A DNA stretch of 64,000 nt from Loripinus fragilis. Lineage: Eukaryota > Mollusca > Bivalvia > Lucinida > Lucinidae. The stretch lies in assembly GCA_964019695.1 (NCBI GenBank), contig OZ026514.1, positions 10,416,751 to 10,480,750 on the forward strand, written 5' to 3'. Below are positions 52,643 through 63,245 of the stretch, one piece after another. The position numbers and the translations under genes are program-made. Under the pieces are notes generated by a model, which made no database searches, was not told the origin of the DNA, and was given only the letters and a program-made list of their open reading frames with translations. The stretch's first letter is position 1, and each line of letters starts with the position of its first letter.

Positions 52643-55600
52643 ATGCCAAATTTCTCGACATCACTCTTTGATACGACTGTCTATGAATCAAGTAACTTTT
52701 ATGATCCCTTAAGCAACAGCCTTATTTCTGACATCAGTTTTGATAACCCAAATGCTACATCTTCACCGAACAGAGCAACTAGACCTGCCCAGGATAGCAT
52801 ACACCAGTCAGCAACCCCTAGAAATGACATCCCACTAAAAGTCCTGGTAGTCAACTGCCAATCAATTAGAGGAGCCAATAGAAAACCACTGTTCCACAAT
52901 ATGATTGAGTCAACTAAACCAGATATAGTCATCGGCTGCGAATCATGGCTTGACAACAGTATAAGTTCTGCAGAAGTCTTCCCACCAGACTATAAAGCCT
53001 ACAGAAAAGACCGCAGAGATGGCAGTCATGGAGGAGTATTTACTTTGGTTTCAGACCAACTTCAGAGTGATGAACCAGAGGAACTCAAAGTCGACTCTAG
53101 ATGTGAACTACAATGGGTTCGTGTTAAAGTTGTTGGGGCAAGCCATCTTTATGTTGGATCCTTCTACCGTACCCCAGATGAGACTGACCCTGACTATTTG
53201 TCCAATCTAGAGACCTACCTACAGCGGATACCAAGCGGATCTCACATATGGCTTGGAGGAGACTTCAACCTGCCAGGAATAGACTGGGACTCTGAAAGTG
53301 TTAAACCATATGCCACCCATTCTCAAGAATCACACCAACTTCTGTCAGTGGCCAAAAACTGCTTTTTAGATCAAATGGTGACTGAACCAACCAGATCAAC
53401 AGAAGACACACAGAATGTTCTGGATTTGTTTTTCACGAGCAACCAGTCTCTTGTAAACCGAGTTGAAACTATACCAGGAATGGGAGATCATGATGCTGTG
53501 ATGGTAGAATCAAGCCTTAGACCTCACAAAATAGCCAAACCAACCAGGAAAGTCCACATATACAGGAAAGCTGACTACGCAGGATTTGGTGAAGACCTAA
53601 GAAACTTCAAGGATGACTTCCTAGAGCAAGCTGAAAGATCTGATGTTAACCAGCTGTGGACCCGGTTCAAAGACAAGATTATATCAGGAATGGAGAAGTA
53701 TATTCCAAGCAAAATGTTGAAAGGTAGCAGACACAGGAAGCCCTGGGCAACAAAAAGAGTGAAGGCACTGCAAAGTAAACAGAAGTTGTTCTCAAAGAAG
53801 AAAAAGACTAAAAGTGGTAAAACAGAGCGAGCATACAGAGCAGTGAAAGCAGCAGCCCAGCGGGAAGAAAGAAAAGCATACTGGAACTATATCGACAACC
53901 TGATAGAAGTAGGAGACGATGACGGGAAAACACCAAAACAGAAGCGATTCTGGAGCTACATCAGAAATACCAGGAAAGACAACACTGGGATCTCTCCTCT
54001 CAAAGAGAATGGAAGGCTTTTCTCCGGAGCTAAGGACAAAGCAGACATCCTTGGAAGACAGTATGAATCTGTATATACCCATGAAGATGTTTCAAGTATC
54101 CCTGAACCAGTCGGAGAACCCTTTCCACCAATGAAAGAGCTTCAGATATCAGATGAGGGTGTCACAAAATTATTACGGAAAGTTAACCCAAACAAGGCAA
54201 GTGGCCCAGACTCCATCCCGGCGAGAATCCTGAAAGAACTAGCAGATGAAATCGCTCCCCTATTAACAAAAATCTTCAACAAAAGTCTGGAGCAGGGTGA
54301 GGTGCCAGCTGATTGGAGGAAGGCAAATGTCACCGCCATCTACAAGAAAGGGAATAAGTACGAGCCAAGTAATTACCGGCCTGTGTCACTCACATCGCTC
54401 TGCTGTAAGCTTCAAGAACACATACTTGTTAGCAATATTCTGTCTCATCTGGAAGAACATGCCATCCTTACGGACTGCCAGCATGGATTTCGTGCCCGGA
54501 GAAGCTGTGAGACACAACTTATCGGACTCTACCATGATTTAGCCCAATCCCTGGATAAGAAGAAACAGACAGACCTGGCCATCCTTGACTTTTCAAAGGC
54601 TTTCGACAGGGTACCCCATCAGCGCCTCTTGAAGAAACTCGCACATTATGGCGTCCAAGGCAACACTCACAAGTGGATAGAGTCATTCCTGTCAGGCCGA
54701 ACGCAACAAGTCGTGATCGAGGGTGAAACATCGTTCAGTGCACCTGTGGTCAGCGGAGTTCCCCAGGGTACAGTCCTTGGTCCACTGCTATTTCTCATTT
54801 TCATAAATGACCTGCCCGAACACATCCAGTCGAAGGTACGTCTGTTTGCAGATGATTGTATTGTATACAGGGAAATCAACAGCAAAGCAGACTGCGAGAT
54901 TCTTCAAGAAGATCTTCATGCCCTTGAAAGATGGGAATCAACCTGGGCTATGGAATTTCATCCAGCCAAGTGTAGTGTGATGAGAGTAGCCACCTCTAAA
55001 GATCCGCTCATGCTGTCATATAAGCTGAAAGGACACCAATTGCAGGCCGAGACCACCTCTAAATACCTAGGCGTCGATTTATCAAACAACCTCGATTGGA
55101 AACCTCATATCGACAGGATCGTGAAAAAGTCAAACAGCATGCTCGGCTTCCTGAGACGTAACCTCAGAATCGGCAGCCAAGAAACAAAAACAATGGCATA
55201 CATGACGATGGTGCGCTCCAACCTGGAATACTGCGCCACAGTGTGGAACCCATACAAAAAAGATCGCATTCACAAACTGGAAATGGTCCAAAGACGTGCG
55301 GCACGATTTGTTACCAAAAGATTCCATAACACCAGCTCTGTCACAGACATGTTAGACCACCTTCAATGGGAAACTCTTGAGGCCAGAAGGTGCAAGCTAC
55401 AGCTTACTATGCTCTACAAGATAGTAAACAACATTGTAGACATCGACAAGGACTTGTACCTTACACCGGCAACAACAAGGACAAGAGCAAGCCACTCAAA
55501 GAAGTACAGGCAGATCTCCACCACACGCGATTGCTTCAAATACAGCTTTTTCCCAAGATCTATCCCCATCTGGAACAAACTCCCAGCATCTACTGCTGAG

Positions 55601-55651
55601 GCCCCTGACTTGGTACTCTTCAAGCAGGGGCTCTCTAACCTCACTTTCTAA
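52643..55651 (+). CDS. LINE endonuclease/reverse transcriptase, 1002 aa
   Basis: This enzyme nicks target DNA and copies LINE RNA into it. An apurinic-type endonuclease domain occupies residues ~65-290: VVNCQSIRG (69-77), GCESWL (98-103), GGDFNLP (205-211), DLFFTS, GDHDAV (281-286). A basic linker (~355-415) follows. The reverse transcriptase spans ~495-770, with NKASGPDSIP, NYRPVSLTS, catalytic LDFSKAFD (D649), VSGVPQGTVLGPLLF and FADD (735-738). The thumb and C-terminus end in SFFPRSIPIWNKLP. All key residues are present and the frame is unbroken over 3 kb, so it may be recently active. Its codon usage is less AT-biased than the flanks. Confidence 0.95.
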   Translation: MPNFSTSLFDTTVYESSNFYDPLSNSLISDISFDNPNATSSPNRATRPAQDSIHQSATPRNDIPLKVLVVNCQSIRGANRKPLFHNMIESTKPDIVIGCESWLDNSISSAEVFPPDYKAYRKDRRDGSHGGVFTLVSDQLQSDEPEELKVDSRCELQWVRVKVVGASHLYVGSFYRTPDETDPDYLSNLETYLQRIPSGSHIWLGGDFNLPGIDWDSESVKPYATHSQESHQLLSVAKNCFLDQMVTEPTRSTEDTQNVLDLFFTSNQSLVNRVETIPGMGDHDAVMVESSLRPHKIAKPTRKVHIYRKADYAGFGEDLRNFKDDFLEQAERSDVNQLWTRFKDKIISGMEKYIPSKMLKGSRHRKPWATKRVKALQSKQKLFSKKKKTKSGKTERAYRAVKAAAQREERKAYWNYIDNLIEVGDDDGKTPKQKRFWSYIRNTRKDNTGISPLKENGRLFSGAKDKADILGRQYESVYTHEDVSSIPEPVGEPFPPMKELQISDEGVTKLLRKVNPNKASGPDSIPARILKELADEIAPLLTKIFNKSLEQGEVPADWRKANVTAIYKKGNKYEPSNYRPVSLTSLCCKLQEHILVSNILSHLEEHAILTDCQHGFRARRSCETQLIGLYHDLAQSLDKKKQTDLAILDFSKAFDRVPHQRLLKKLAHYGVQGNTHKWIESFLSGRTQQVVIEGETSFSAPVVSGVPQGTVLGPLLFLIFINDLPEHIQSKVRLFADDCIVYREINSKADCEILQEDLHALERWESTWAMEFHPAKCSVMRVATSKDPLMLSYKLKGHQLQAETTSKYLGVDLSNNLDWKPHIDRIVKKSNSMLGFLRRNLRIGSQETKTMAYMTMVRSNLEYCATVWNPYKKDRIHKLEMVQRRAARFVTKRFHNTSSVTDMLDHLQWETLEARRCKLQLTMLYKIVNNIVDIDKDLYLTPATTRTRASHSKKYRQISTTRDCFKYSFFPRSIPIWNKLPASTAEAPDLVLFKQGLSNLTF

Positions 55652-55985
55652 ACATTAGTAGGGCCCCAGTTGCTAAGTAGCTATGAGGAAGGATGGAGCT
55701 GTGCCGGTGGGCCTGGTGCCCTTAGCCCCCAGGGTAGCCGGATTGGTCTATTCAGAGTGGTGAAAATGCAACTGGAAAAACTTTATTCCTTCTCCCTTTC
55801 CTATCATATTTTTATTATTTTTCATTTGTCCTAATTTAAGCTTATTTATTATTTTCTGTACTCCTTCATTATTCTGTACATAACTTCTTCCTGCCTATAT
55901 TCAATCTTTCTTTTCTTTCTTGGTCACCCGACACATAATGGTCAAGTCTGACAGAGTGTCGTAACACATAAATGTAGATGTAGAT
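55652..55985 (+). other. LINE 3' untranslated region
   Basis: It contains GGGCCCCAGTTGCTAAGTAG and GTGCCCTTAGCCCCCAGGGT soon after the stop, then pyrimidine-rich sequence and CATAATGGTCAAGTCTGACA before the ATGTAG tail. Confidence 0.7.
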
Positions 55986-56949
55986 GCATCAATGTTTTCT
56001 CGCCTTTTTCACTAATTCTTTTTAACCCCAATCTTTTAATCATGATCCTGATATTTTTTATTGGGTTATTACATTAAATGCTTCCTGCATCTTCATTTCT
56101 GCTGACATCCTCACGATGGAGGTAAGAAAACTTGGTGATGTATTGGGGTCCCAAGTGGGGAAATCATTGATTTTATCATAGAGGGTTCTTATCAATGTTT
56201 TGACTCAGAAACAATGGTCTGGCTAATAAGCAGCTGTATGGACCATATATCTAAAAATGTATTTTTGATAAATTGTATCAATTTTCCACCTGCAATGGAT
56301 TGATGTATCCCTAAAGTACATAACAGAAAGCTTTTATGTCTGCTTTTTCATTTACTGTCTGTGTGGTAGCACCCCAATGAACCTAGGTGTCCAAATCAAT
56401 CTGAATTTGAATTGAATATTGAAAAAAAACGTGACTGAAATATTTTTGATTACAATAGATTAAATCACAAAAGGTTTACAATAATTTTTGTTCATTGAAA
56501 GAAAAAAATGGTTTGTCTCATAACACCTATTGATTTTTTATCTATCCAACCCTTTATGAGGCCTCTTTTTCTGGTCAACAAGAGTTGTCGAACTTAGATT
56601 ACTATTTTCAAGATGGCTGAAAAACGGATGCACAAACAAATCAAAGTTTTTGAAAATTAAATAACATATTTTAATGTTCAAAGATATCACACATTATTAT
56701 AAAAGGTTGAATTTTATGATAAAATCATTTTCTGGCCAGGTTGTATTTTATTTTGCTATGCTCATAGCCATATCTGCTTACGTTGGCGAAAACTGATTAT
56801 CCCAGTATACAGAGTACAGTGAAATATATCATACCCAGAATGTGGATGCATGGCTTCCATGCCAGCCTTGTGTTGCTAGCCTGTACACCAGGCTAGGCAC
56901 AGCCTAAACCATAACCGGCTACCTGGTATTCATCGTATCTGTAAATAGT

Positions 56950-58420
56950 CCTGCGAAACCCAGTTGGTCCAGTTTGTGCAGGAAATGACCATGCAGCAAA
57001 CTGGATGAGGCTGTGAATCGTGGACACAAGCAGACAGATTTGATCATAATGGATTTCTCAAAAGCCTTTGATAAGGTGCCACACAGGAGGCATTACATAA
57101 ATTGGACTATTATGCCAATATGGGATAAAAGGGTCCACCCACAATTGGATCAACTCATGGCTGTCTGGGTGCACTCAACAAGAAGTGTTAAATGGTCAAG
57201 CCTCAGATCCAGTCCCAGTGTTATTCGGTGTACCCCAAGGGTCAGTTTCAAGCTCAATCCTGTTCCTTATTTTTATAAATGACTTGCTGGATAACATCAG
57301 GTCTTCTGTTAGTGGATGACTGTGTCCTGTATACTAACATATATTCAATTCAGGACTGTTTGACTCTGCAAGAAGACCTCACTAGCTTTGGAATTTAGGA
57401 CAATGGGAAGTTGATTGGCAAATGAAATTCTATGTGGCCAAATGTCACTCTATGAGAGTGACTCAGCATCAGCATCACAAACAAATTTAATACTCTTTGA
57501 CTATTCCCTTTGCAACAGCTGTCATTGTGCCATTTGGAGTTGGTAAAAGTTGTTTCATATTCTGGTCCTTCAGGAATATTGGGTTCTGACAGAAAGCAAA
57601 ATACCGCTTAGGCCAGTGCTAGGGGGTGTGAGAATTGTTGCACTTTCCATTAGTTCTCATGAACATATTCAATTAAATGGAGTCTGCTGTTTTCTTATAT
57701 ATAGTAGGTTCTCTCAATTTCTGAAGGATCTGTTTTTCCAGATTATTTGGAAAACCCTCAGTCTTCAAAATACCTTGGTATAACTATCTCTGATAAATGG
57801 ATTTGGGTCAACACATTTCAGAAATTTCTTGCAAAGCAACTAAGACACTCGGTTTCCTTCCCAGGAACTTGGATTTTGCACCTAAGAGTACTATGGAAGC
57901 TGCGTGCAAAAGTATTCAGCACCCATTTGGAGCCCTTACTCAAAATTTCAGATTATTCAGGTAGAGAAAATTCAGAGGACAGCAGCCCACTGTACCTGCA
58001 GGAGATGGTGAAACACAAGTAGTGTTGGTGAGATCATGCTTGATGAGCTTGAGTGGCCATCTCTTTAGGCCCGGTAGGGATCGGTCCTCCCTGCTTCTAT
58101 TTCATAAAATAGATTGTGGTGCTGTGTCTATAAAAAAAGACAAGTACCTGAACCCTGCTCACAGTTTGAAAACTATCAGGTCATCACACAGTACTCAATA
58201 TTGTAGATACCAGACATACAGTGATGCCTTGAAGAACTCTTTTTTCCCCCCAAACTATTCCGCAGTGAAATGGTCTTTCTCCTTCCGTTGTCAATTCCCA
58301 GACCACTGAGGAGTTTAGGGTATTCCTCATTTAGTCAAAAACACAGATTTTTTTCCCAATTTCAAAATTCGCACTCCCTGGCTCATGCCAGTAACAAGAG
58401 GTAGATAGATAGATAGATAG
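56950..58420 (+). pseudogene. Decayed second LINE copy (3' part only)
   Basis: Frames shift between fragments homologous to the intact LINE: HKQTDLIIMDFSKAFDKVPH (57020-57090), VDDCVLY (~57310), SSKYLGITISD (57755-57790), and then SFFPPNYSAVKW near 58230. All follow the order of the intact protein from the reverse-transcriptase core to the C-terminus. A (GATA)n run at 58401-58420 is the likely 3' tail. Numerous stops and a damaged catalytic region show it is dead, and it is from a different subfamily. Confidence 0.85.
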
Positions 58421-58498
58421 CTTTCCCCACCACAACTTCTGCCAGTAGGCATCTTAGAAGCAGAATTGCTTAAGTCTGAAGTCTATCTCCAGTAAGTC

Positions 58499-58728
58499 AT
58501 TAAAGTGTTGTATCCCATGGCTGTCTGTTGCTTGTAGTTGCTAACATCAGAGATTAAGTTCAGCATACAGGCAAATAGTGTGGACCCTGATCAGACTGCT
58601 CATAGAGGAGCAGTCTGATCTGGGTCCTGGCCTCACCATTTGCTACAGATACGTCTTAAAGGACCAGCAGGCGACACACTGTGTCACAGCAGACAACATT
58701 TAGTAGTGATTAGCAGCCGAAGAGTTAA
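58499..58728. mobile_element. TTAA-type MITE (family P)
   Basis: The central hairpin is CTGATCAGACTGCTCATAGA / GAGCAGTCTGATCTGGGTCC. The right end is TTAGCAGCCGAAGAG then TTAA, as in 37846-38222. The left end is degraded. Confidence 0.6.
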
Positions 58729-59072
58729 TTATATGGTTTAAGCATACTGTGAAGGATCATCACAGATCTTTATATTGTGTGATATTAATGTTACCTCTTC
58801 CAAGCCCTAAGAATGTGACTACTCTTGAAAAAGAATAAATGAGAAGATTCTTTCAAGTAACCACAGCATAGATTCTAAATAACTCTTATCTTGCTAGCTG
58901 CGACTTTTGTCGTCTGCTGATAACCTTTGAAAACAGTTTGGACCTAGATCAGGACTGGATAGCTTTCTTTTAAGAATTTAGTCAATTATGTTTATTTTGC
59001 ATGCAAAGAGATAAAGTGTAAGAGAATTATCCAGTGAAAAAAAGGCAGATAAACAAAATGTTTCAGGGTACA

Positions 59073-59248
59073 ATTGTCAATATTTTCTTACCCATAAATT
59101 TCAGCATATGTTTTGGATGCTCAAAAAAAATGTCTAAATGAGACGGCTCTTTTGAGTACCCACAACATATGTTTTGGTTGAGAAAATTATTTTCTGTTAT
59201 GCACTCTTAATTAAAGGCCTGAGTTGCACACCCTTATCTAGACATATG
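59073..59248. mobile_element. MITE family B
   Basis: ATATGTTTTGGATGCTCAAA ... GAGACGGCTCTTTTGAGTAC is the family centre, and the end is CACCCTTATCTAGACATATG. It ends about 13 bp before the BTBD17-like exon acceptor. Confidence 0.65.
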
Positions 59249-59261
59249 GTTGTAATTTCAG

Positions 59262-59639
59262 AAATTTGGACACAGGTCAATGGCATCTCCACCTCGACTC
59301 CCTCCACTCTCCTTACCTGAGTCACTCTCCAACCCGCAGTTTGAACAAGATGGAGAGCAGATCAGGGTTGTTCCAAGTCCATCGGGAGGTGAAAGCAGTA
59401 TAACACCATCCCCTACCACCCTCAATCTAGCTCTGACTAGCCCTGAAGGAATCAATTGCTATGGAAGGGAGAGAGAGGCTCTCACAGAACAGGCTAAGTT
59501 CTGTAACAACGAGAAGTTGAGTGACATCATCCTTGTTGTGGGTGGACATCGCTACTTTGCACACAAGCTGATCCTGGTACGATCCAGTGATGTCTTTGAA
59601 AGAATGTTGACTGGAGATTGGGCTGATTCTGGAAAAAAG
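59262..59639 (+). CDS. BTBD17: BTBD17-like exon 1 (N-terminus and start of BTB)
   Basis: The acceptor TAATTTCAG is at 59253-59261. ATG is at 59280 in AGGTCAATGG. The donor is GTAAGG at 59640, phase 0. The segment before the BTB domain is Pro/Ser-rich and probably disordered. Confidence 0.85.
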
Positions 59640-62390
59640 GTAAGGCATTTTCCTTGCTAGTATGGCGGAGACCTTTGCAAACAGTTTGGACTCAGATCAG
59701 GACCTGATGTGGATCCAAACCATTGGACACTCTGATAGCCCTCCTGAAAGAAGTTTTTGAAAAAGTTTATTTTGAAAAATGTCAGCACATGCAAAATATC
59801 TAGCATGCAAAGAGATAAATTTTTATGCCTAGGGTCAAATTGCTTTGGGCTTGTCCGTGCTTACGTCCGTCGGTCCGTTCAAAATTTAAGATACAGTATA
59901 TGGGTTCCTCTTCAAAAAACAATTGACCCGTTTTTTCTATGTCTGGATAATCTCCCTTTGTGGAGTTATGCCCCTTTTAAAGGGTCATAATGAAACTTTG
60001 TAATTAAGATATCTCAAAAACTATTGCAGCTTGGTCATCTGATAAAGGATAATGAGTAAATTACCTTTGTCAAAATTAAAAAAGAAAGTTTTTTTTAGTT
60101 ATTGCCATTTTCAAATTTGGACATAGAAACTTGATATCTCAAAAAAACTATTACAGTTAGGAGATTCAAGCTTAGACAGCTGATAGAGGATAATGAGTAG
60201 AGTACCTAGTGAAAATTAAAAAAAAAAGTTATTATATTTTTTTTGAGTGATTGCCCTTTACATTTTTTCGAGTGATTGCACTTTGCAAATTTGGTCATCA
60301 AAAACTTATGATAAAAATATCTGGAAATCTATTACAGCTAGTGGCCTCAGATTTTGTCAGCTGATAGAGGATTGCAAGTAGATTAAAAAATTACCTGGTG
60401 AAAAGGATGGTAAGATCATCCATATCGACAAGCTAATGGTTGGGGGGAGGCTTAGTGTTTCATAAACACAATTTCTAGGTTTATTTTAGTTTGCTGGCTT
60501 TAGAGATGGTTAGGTGTATAGGTAGGGTTGAGTTGGATACTCAGAAACAAGCCTGTTTTAATAGTCTATAGCCAAATATTGTCAGAAATATATAAGGATG
60601 TCACACTGAATGAGCATTTTTGTTCTTCAATAGACAGCATAGATCAAGATAAACATAATTTTTTTTATATTTTTGAACATTTTCTTATACATTACTTTGA
60701 GTGCTCAAAAGATCCATCTCAGTGAGACAGTTCTTTAGAGTGCCCAGGTGCATTTTAGTTGAGGAATAGCTCAGAATTATGCTTACTCTGTACAGTAAAC
60801 ATTCCAAAATTTCAAACTCTTGTCTCTTTGTGTTCTCAAATGAAATGTTAGCCCTTAAAGCGCCAAGAAAAAAAATGCATCTGAAAATGTCGTCTGCTGA
60901 AGTCGTCTGCTGCAAATAATTGCCTAGCATTACTGATGTATTAAGTATAGAAGCAAACAGCGTAGATCCAGAACAGACTGCTCCTATAGGAGCGGTCTGA
61001 TCTGGGTTCACACTGTTTGCCATAGAGACTTAAACATTTAAGCAGACGAGAAAAGCAGACGACTTTTGCTGGGATTGGCGCATTAAGAGTTAGTTATCAG
61101 GGCTGGAATTCACAAAATGCTTGTTAGAACAGCAAACAGGGAAGACCCTGACTGCACTGTTTTTCTACTACCCTTTTTTGTCAGATATTTATTGTTAGAA
61201 ATTTTAGAACATCTGCCATACCTTGCTGGTTGCTAGTTCAGTTTACTTCCCTATTCCCAGATCTACCATACCTATTTTCTTTCGCTGTTTTACAGGAGCT
61301 AGATCTAACAGAAGACAGTATGTGTGTGAATGTTTTCCCACGATTCCTCAAGTTTCTCTATGGCTGCCATGTGAAGCTAAACATGGAGAATTCACTGCCC
61401 GTCCTGGTCCTAGCAGACAAATACAATGTGACAGACCTGAGAAATGTCTGCATCAATTTTGCATGTTCATACATCATTCCTAAGCTACAGTTGAAGGATG
61501 TGTTCTATGTGTGGTTCCAATACGCCACAAAGTGTTATCATCGCCGACTGATCCAGTCCTGCATCAAAGCAATGGCGGAGAAAATGGATGATATAACAGG
61601 ATCTGTGGAATGGGAGCAGGAATGGGTTAGTTTGGATAAGGAACAGCTCACTGAATTTTTAAATTGCTCGGACCTGCAGATCAAGGATGAATTTGAGTTG
61701 TGGAATGCTGTGTTAAAATGGCTTCAAGCTACCAATCATCCCAAAAGAGCTTTGAATTTTGAAAAGAATCTGGGTGACCTCTTGGAACATATAAGATTTC
61801 CATTGATGACAGCGGAACAAGTTTTCTCTATTGAGAAGTCGGATGTGGCTAAGGAGTACCCAGAGTTATTTCAGAAACATTTTATGGTGGCATATAAGTT
61901 TCAGGCTTTACCACTGTCTATGCGATCTGTGGTGAAAGAATTCACCGGACCAAACTTCTTGCTGCGGAACTACAGTTACCTTAGATGGGACTGTAGGTTT
62001 GTAGTTCACAATTACTCGAGCTGTCCGAAAGGGGAAGAAAAAGGTTTCCGGTTCTCGACTAGAGCTTCTTCCTATCCGTCTCAGACTTGGGATTGGGAGT
62101 TGAAGGTATATCCAAAAGGAGTGTCAGCCACTTCAGATGACTTCCGGGTAGTTCTTTACTCCAATCTTATCCTGGACCAGCCGCGGCCTATAGAATATCT
62201 CCTGTCTCTTGTAGGGAGGAATGAAATCTTGTACACAGTCTGCGGTAAAAAGAATTTCTCAAAGACAAGGTATACCATAGATACAGAGTTGGATAAGAAA
62301 GTATCACTGATGGAGCTTTGTCAGCCAAACTCCCCGCTACTTGTTGATAATTGTCTCATTCTGCAGATTGTGCTTAAGCCGGCAGAATAA
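59280..62390 (+). CDS. BTBD17: BTBD17-like BTB/BACK protein, two coding exons, 484 aa
   Basis: Joining 59280-59639 to 61296-62390 gives 484 residues, close to the ~480 of vertebrate BTBD17. The BTB/POZ domain spans about 70-175 (LSDIILVVGGHRYFAHKLIL ... LADKYNVTDLRNVC). The BACK domain is about 180-315 (TKCYHRRLIQSC, DELQIKDEFELW-type segment, HIRFPLMTAEQVF). A C-terminal TRAF-like domain runs 325-484 (GPNFLLRNYSYLRWDC, PNSPLLVDNCLILQIVLKPA), matching the BTBD17 ending NSEYLVENALHLHLIVKPV. Unlike the vertebrate protein, I see no signal peptide. The acceptor at 59260-61 leaves the frame open upstream (KFGHRS), so an upstream exon could exist. Role: BTB adaptor-type protein, substrate unknown. 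The intron is full of MITEs. Confidence 0.88.
59823..60420 (+). repeat. Degenerate ~130-180-bp repeats with a GTCCGTC head
   Basis: TTACGTCCGTCGGTCCGTTC lies at about 59860. GATATCTCAAAAACTATTGC-type units recur near 60008, 60131 and 60316, each followed by CTGATA(A/G)AGGAT. This is the typical mollusc dispersed repeat, in the BTBD17-like intron. Confidence 0.65.
60690..60790. mobile_element. MITE family B, degenerate
   Basis: GAGTGCTCAAAAGATCCATC and TCAGTGAGACAGTTCTTTAG are the diverged family centre. Confidence 0.5.
60793..61218. mobile_element. MITE family E interrupted by a TTAA-type MITE
   Basis: The left end is CAGTAAACATTCCAAAATTT after TA. The right end is GAAATTTTAGAACATCTGCC before ATA. 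A family P element (60852-61089) sits inside it. Removing that leaves about 184 bp, near the size of the 216-bp type copy. Confidence 0.6.
60852..61089. mobile_element. TTAA-type MITE (family P) flanked by TTAG
   Basis: It runs from CCCTTAAAGCGCCAAG to TTGGCGCATTAAGAG, with TTAG on both sides (60848-51, 61090-93). It is the close sister of 29797-30035 (238 against 239 bp). Confidence 0.85.
61296..62390 (+). CDS. BTBD17: BTBD17-like exon 2 (BTB end, BACK, C-terminal domain)
   Basis: The acceptor GTTTTACAG lies at 61287-61295. ELDLTEDSMCVNVFPRFLKF opens the exon. The TAA is at 62388-62390. The single exon covers the BACK and C-terminal domains. Confidence 0.92.
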   Translation, partial: ELDLTEDSMCVNVFPRFLKFLYGCHVKLNMENSLPVLVLADKYNVTDLRNVCINFACSYIIPKLQLKDVFYVWFQYATKCYHRRLIQSCIKAMAEKMDDITGSVEWEQEWVSLDKEQLTEFLNCSDLQIKDEFELWNAVLKWLQATNHPKRALNFEKNLGDLLEHIRFPLMTAEQVFSIEKSDVAKEYPELFQKHFMVAYKFQALPLSMRSVVKEFTGPNFLLRNYSYLRWDCRFVVHNYSSCPKGEEKGFRFSTRASSYPSQTWDWELKVYPKGVSATSDDFRVVLYSNLILDQPRPIEYLLSLVGRNEILYTVCGKKNFSKTRYTIDTELDKKVSLMELCQPNSPLLVDNCLILQIVLKPAE

Positions 62391-62403
62391 AGTATGGGTA
62401 GTA

Positions 62404-62528
62404 GTTGGATAAGAAAGTATCATTGATGGAGCTTTGTCAACCGAACTCCCCACTACTTGTTGATAATTGTCTCATTCTACAGATTGTGTTGAAGCCGGCA
62501 GAATGAAGTATGGGCAAAGTTCTAAAAT
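62404..62528 (+). repeat. Partial duplicate of the BTBD17-like C-terminus, copy 2
   Basis: It is 116 bp downstream of the matching gene sequence. It encodes LDKKVSLMELCQPNSPLLVD then NCLILQIVLKPAE and stops at TGA, identical in protein to the gene, with synonymous changes only. Confidence 0.85.
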
Positions 62529-62944
62529 CAGGGTTCTCACAAGCTCTGGAAATAATGGAAAACCTGGAAAATCTCTAAAAAAAATCCATGCATGGAAATA
62601 TCATGGAATTTGAAAAAAACAACTGAATAATCATGGAAAAATCATTGAATATTGTGAAATAATTTGATGAAGCCTCCAGTTGCCAGAAAACTAGCTGTCG
62701 GACACTTGTGTGTCCGACAGATAGTTTTCTGGCTACTGGTGGTTTCGAGTTTTCAAAATGCATGCATGGTCTACAAGCATGCTGTTGTTGCTGCGTTCCT
62801 CATGTATGCATAGCATGGTGAAGATGCTGCTTAAAGGGGAGGTTGGAAGCCCTACATTAAATAGTCATGGAAATTACATTGTTGGTCACGGAAAATCATG
62901 GAAAAATCATGGAATTGTGTTTTCGAATTTCTGTGGGAACCCTG
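62529..62944. mobile_element. 416-bp DNA element inserted in copy 2
   Basis: The ends are CAGGGTTCTCAC and GTGGGAACCCTG. TAAAAT is duplicated at 62523-28 and 62945-50. The uninterrupted site exists in copy 3 (GTTCTAAAATTTTGAAAACC), proving the borders. It contains a perfect hairpin, CAGAAAACTAGCTGTCGGAC and inverse (62684-62735). Confidence 0.88.
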
Positions 62945-63012
62945 TAAAATTTTGAAAACCAAACATTTTGTTTACATTTTCATGTAAAAGTTTGGTTATC
63001 TGTTCTTAGATC

Positions 63013-63245
63013 CTAGTACACAGTCTGTGGTAAAAAGAATTTCTCAAAGACAAGGTATACCATAGATACAGAGTTGGATAAGAAAGTATCATTGATGGAG
63101 CTTTGTCAACCGAACTCCCCGCTACTTGTTGATAATTGTCTCATTCTACAGATTGTGCTTAAGCCGGCAGAATAAAGTATGGACAAAGTTCTAAAATTTT
63201 GAAAACCAAATACTTTGTTTACATTTCCATGTAAAAGTTAGGTTA
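63013..63245 (+). repeat. Partial duplicate of the BTBD17-like C-terminus, copy 3
   Basis: It encodes YTVCGKKNFSKTRYTIDTEL then the same C-terminus ending KPAE and TAA. All differences from the gene are synonymous. It extends further 5' than copy 2. No splice acceptor that would make it a terminal exon is obvious. Confidence 0.85.

Larger units (their letters stand above)
52643..55985 (+). mobile_element. CR1/jockey-like LINE with intact ORF2
   Basis: The element comprises the complete endonuclease/reverse-transcriptase ORF (52643-55651), a ~330-bp 3' untranslated region, and a terminal microsatellite ATGTAGATGTAGATG near 55970-55985 in place of a poly(A) tail, as in CR1/L2-type LINEs. No ORF1 is visible upstream, so it may be 5'-truncated or its 5' boundary may lie near 52600. 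Confidence 0.88.

Noticed and set aside
52699..55644. Numerous antisense and alternative-frame ORFs within the LINE
   Set aside because: They are shadows of the 1002-codon reverse-transcriptase frame.
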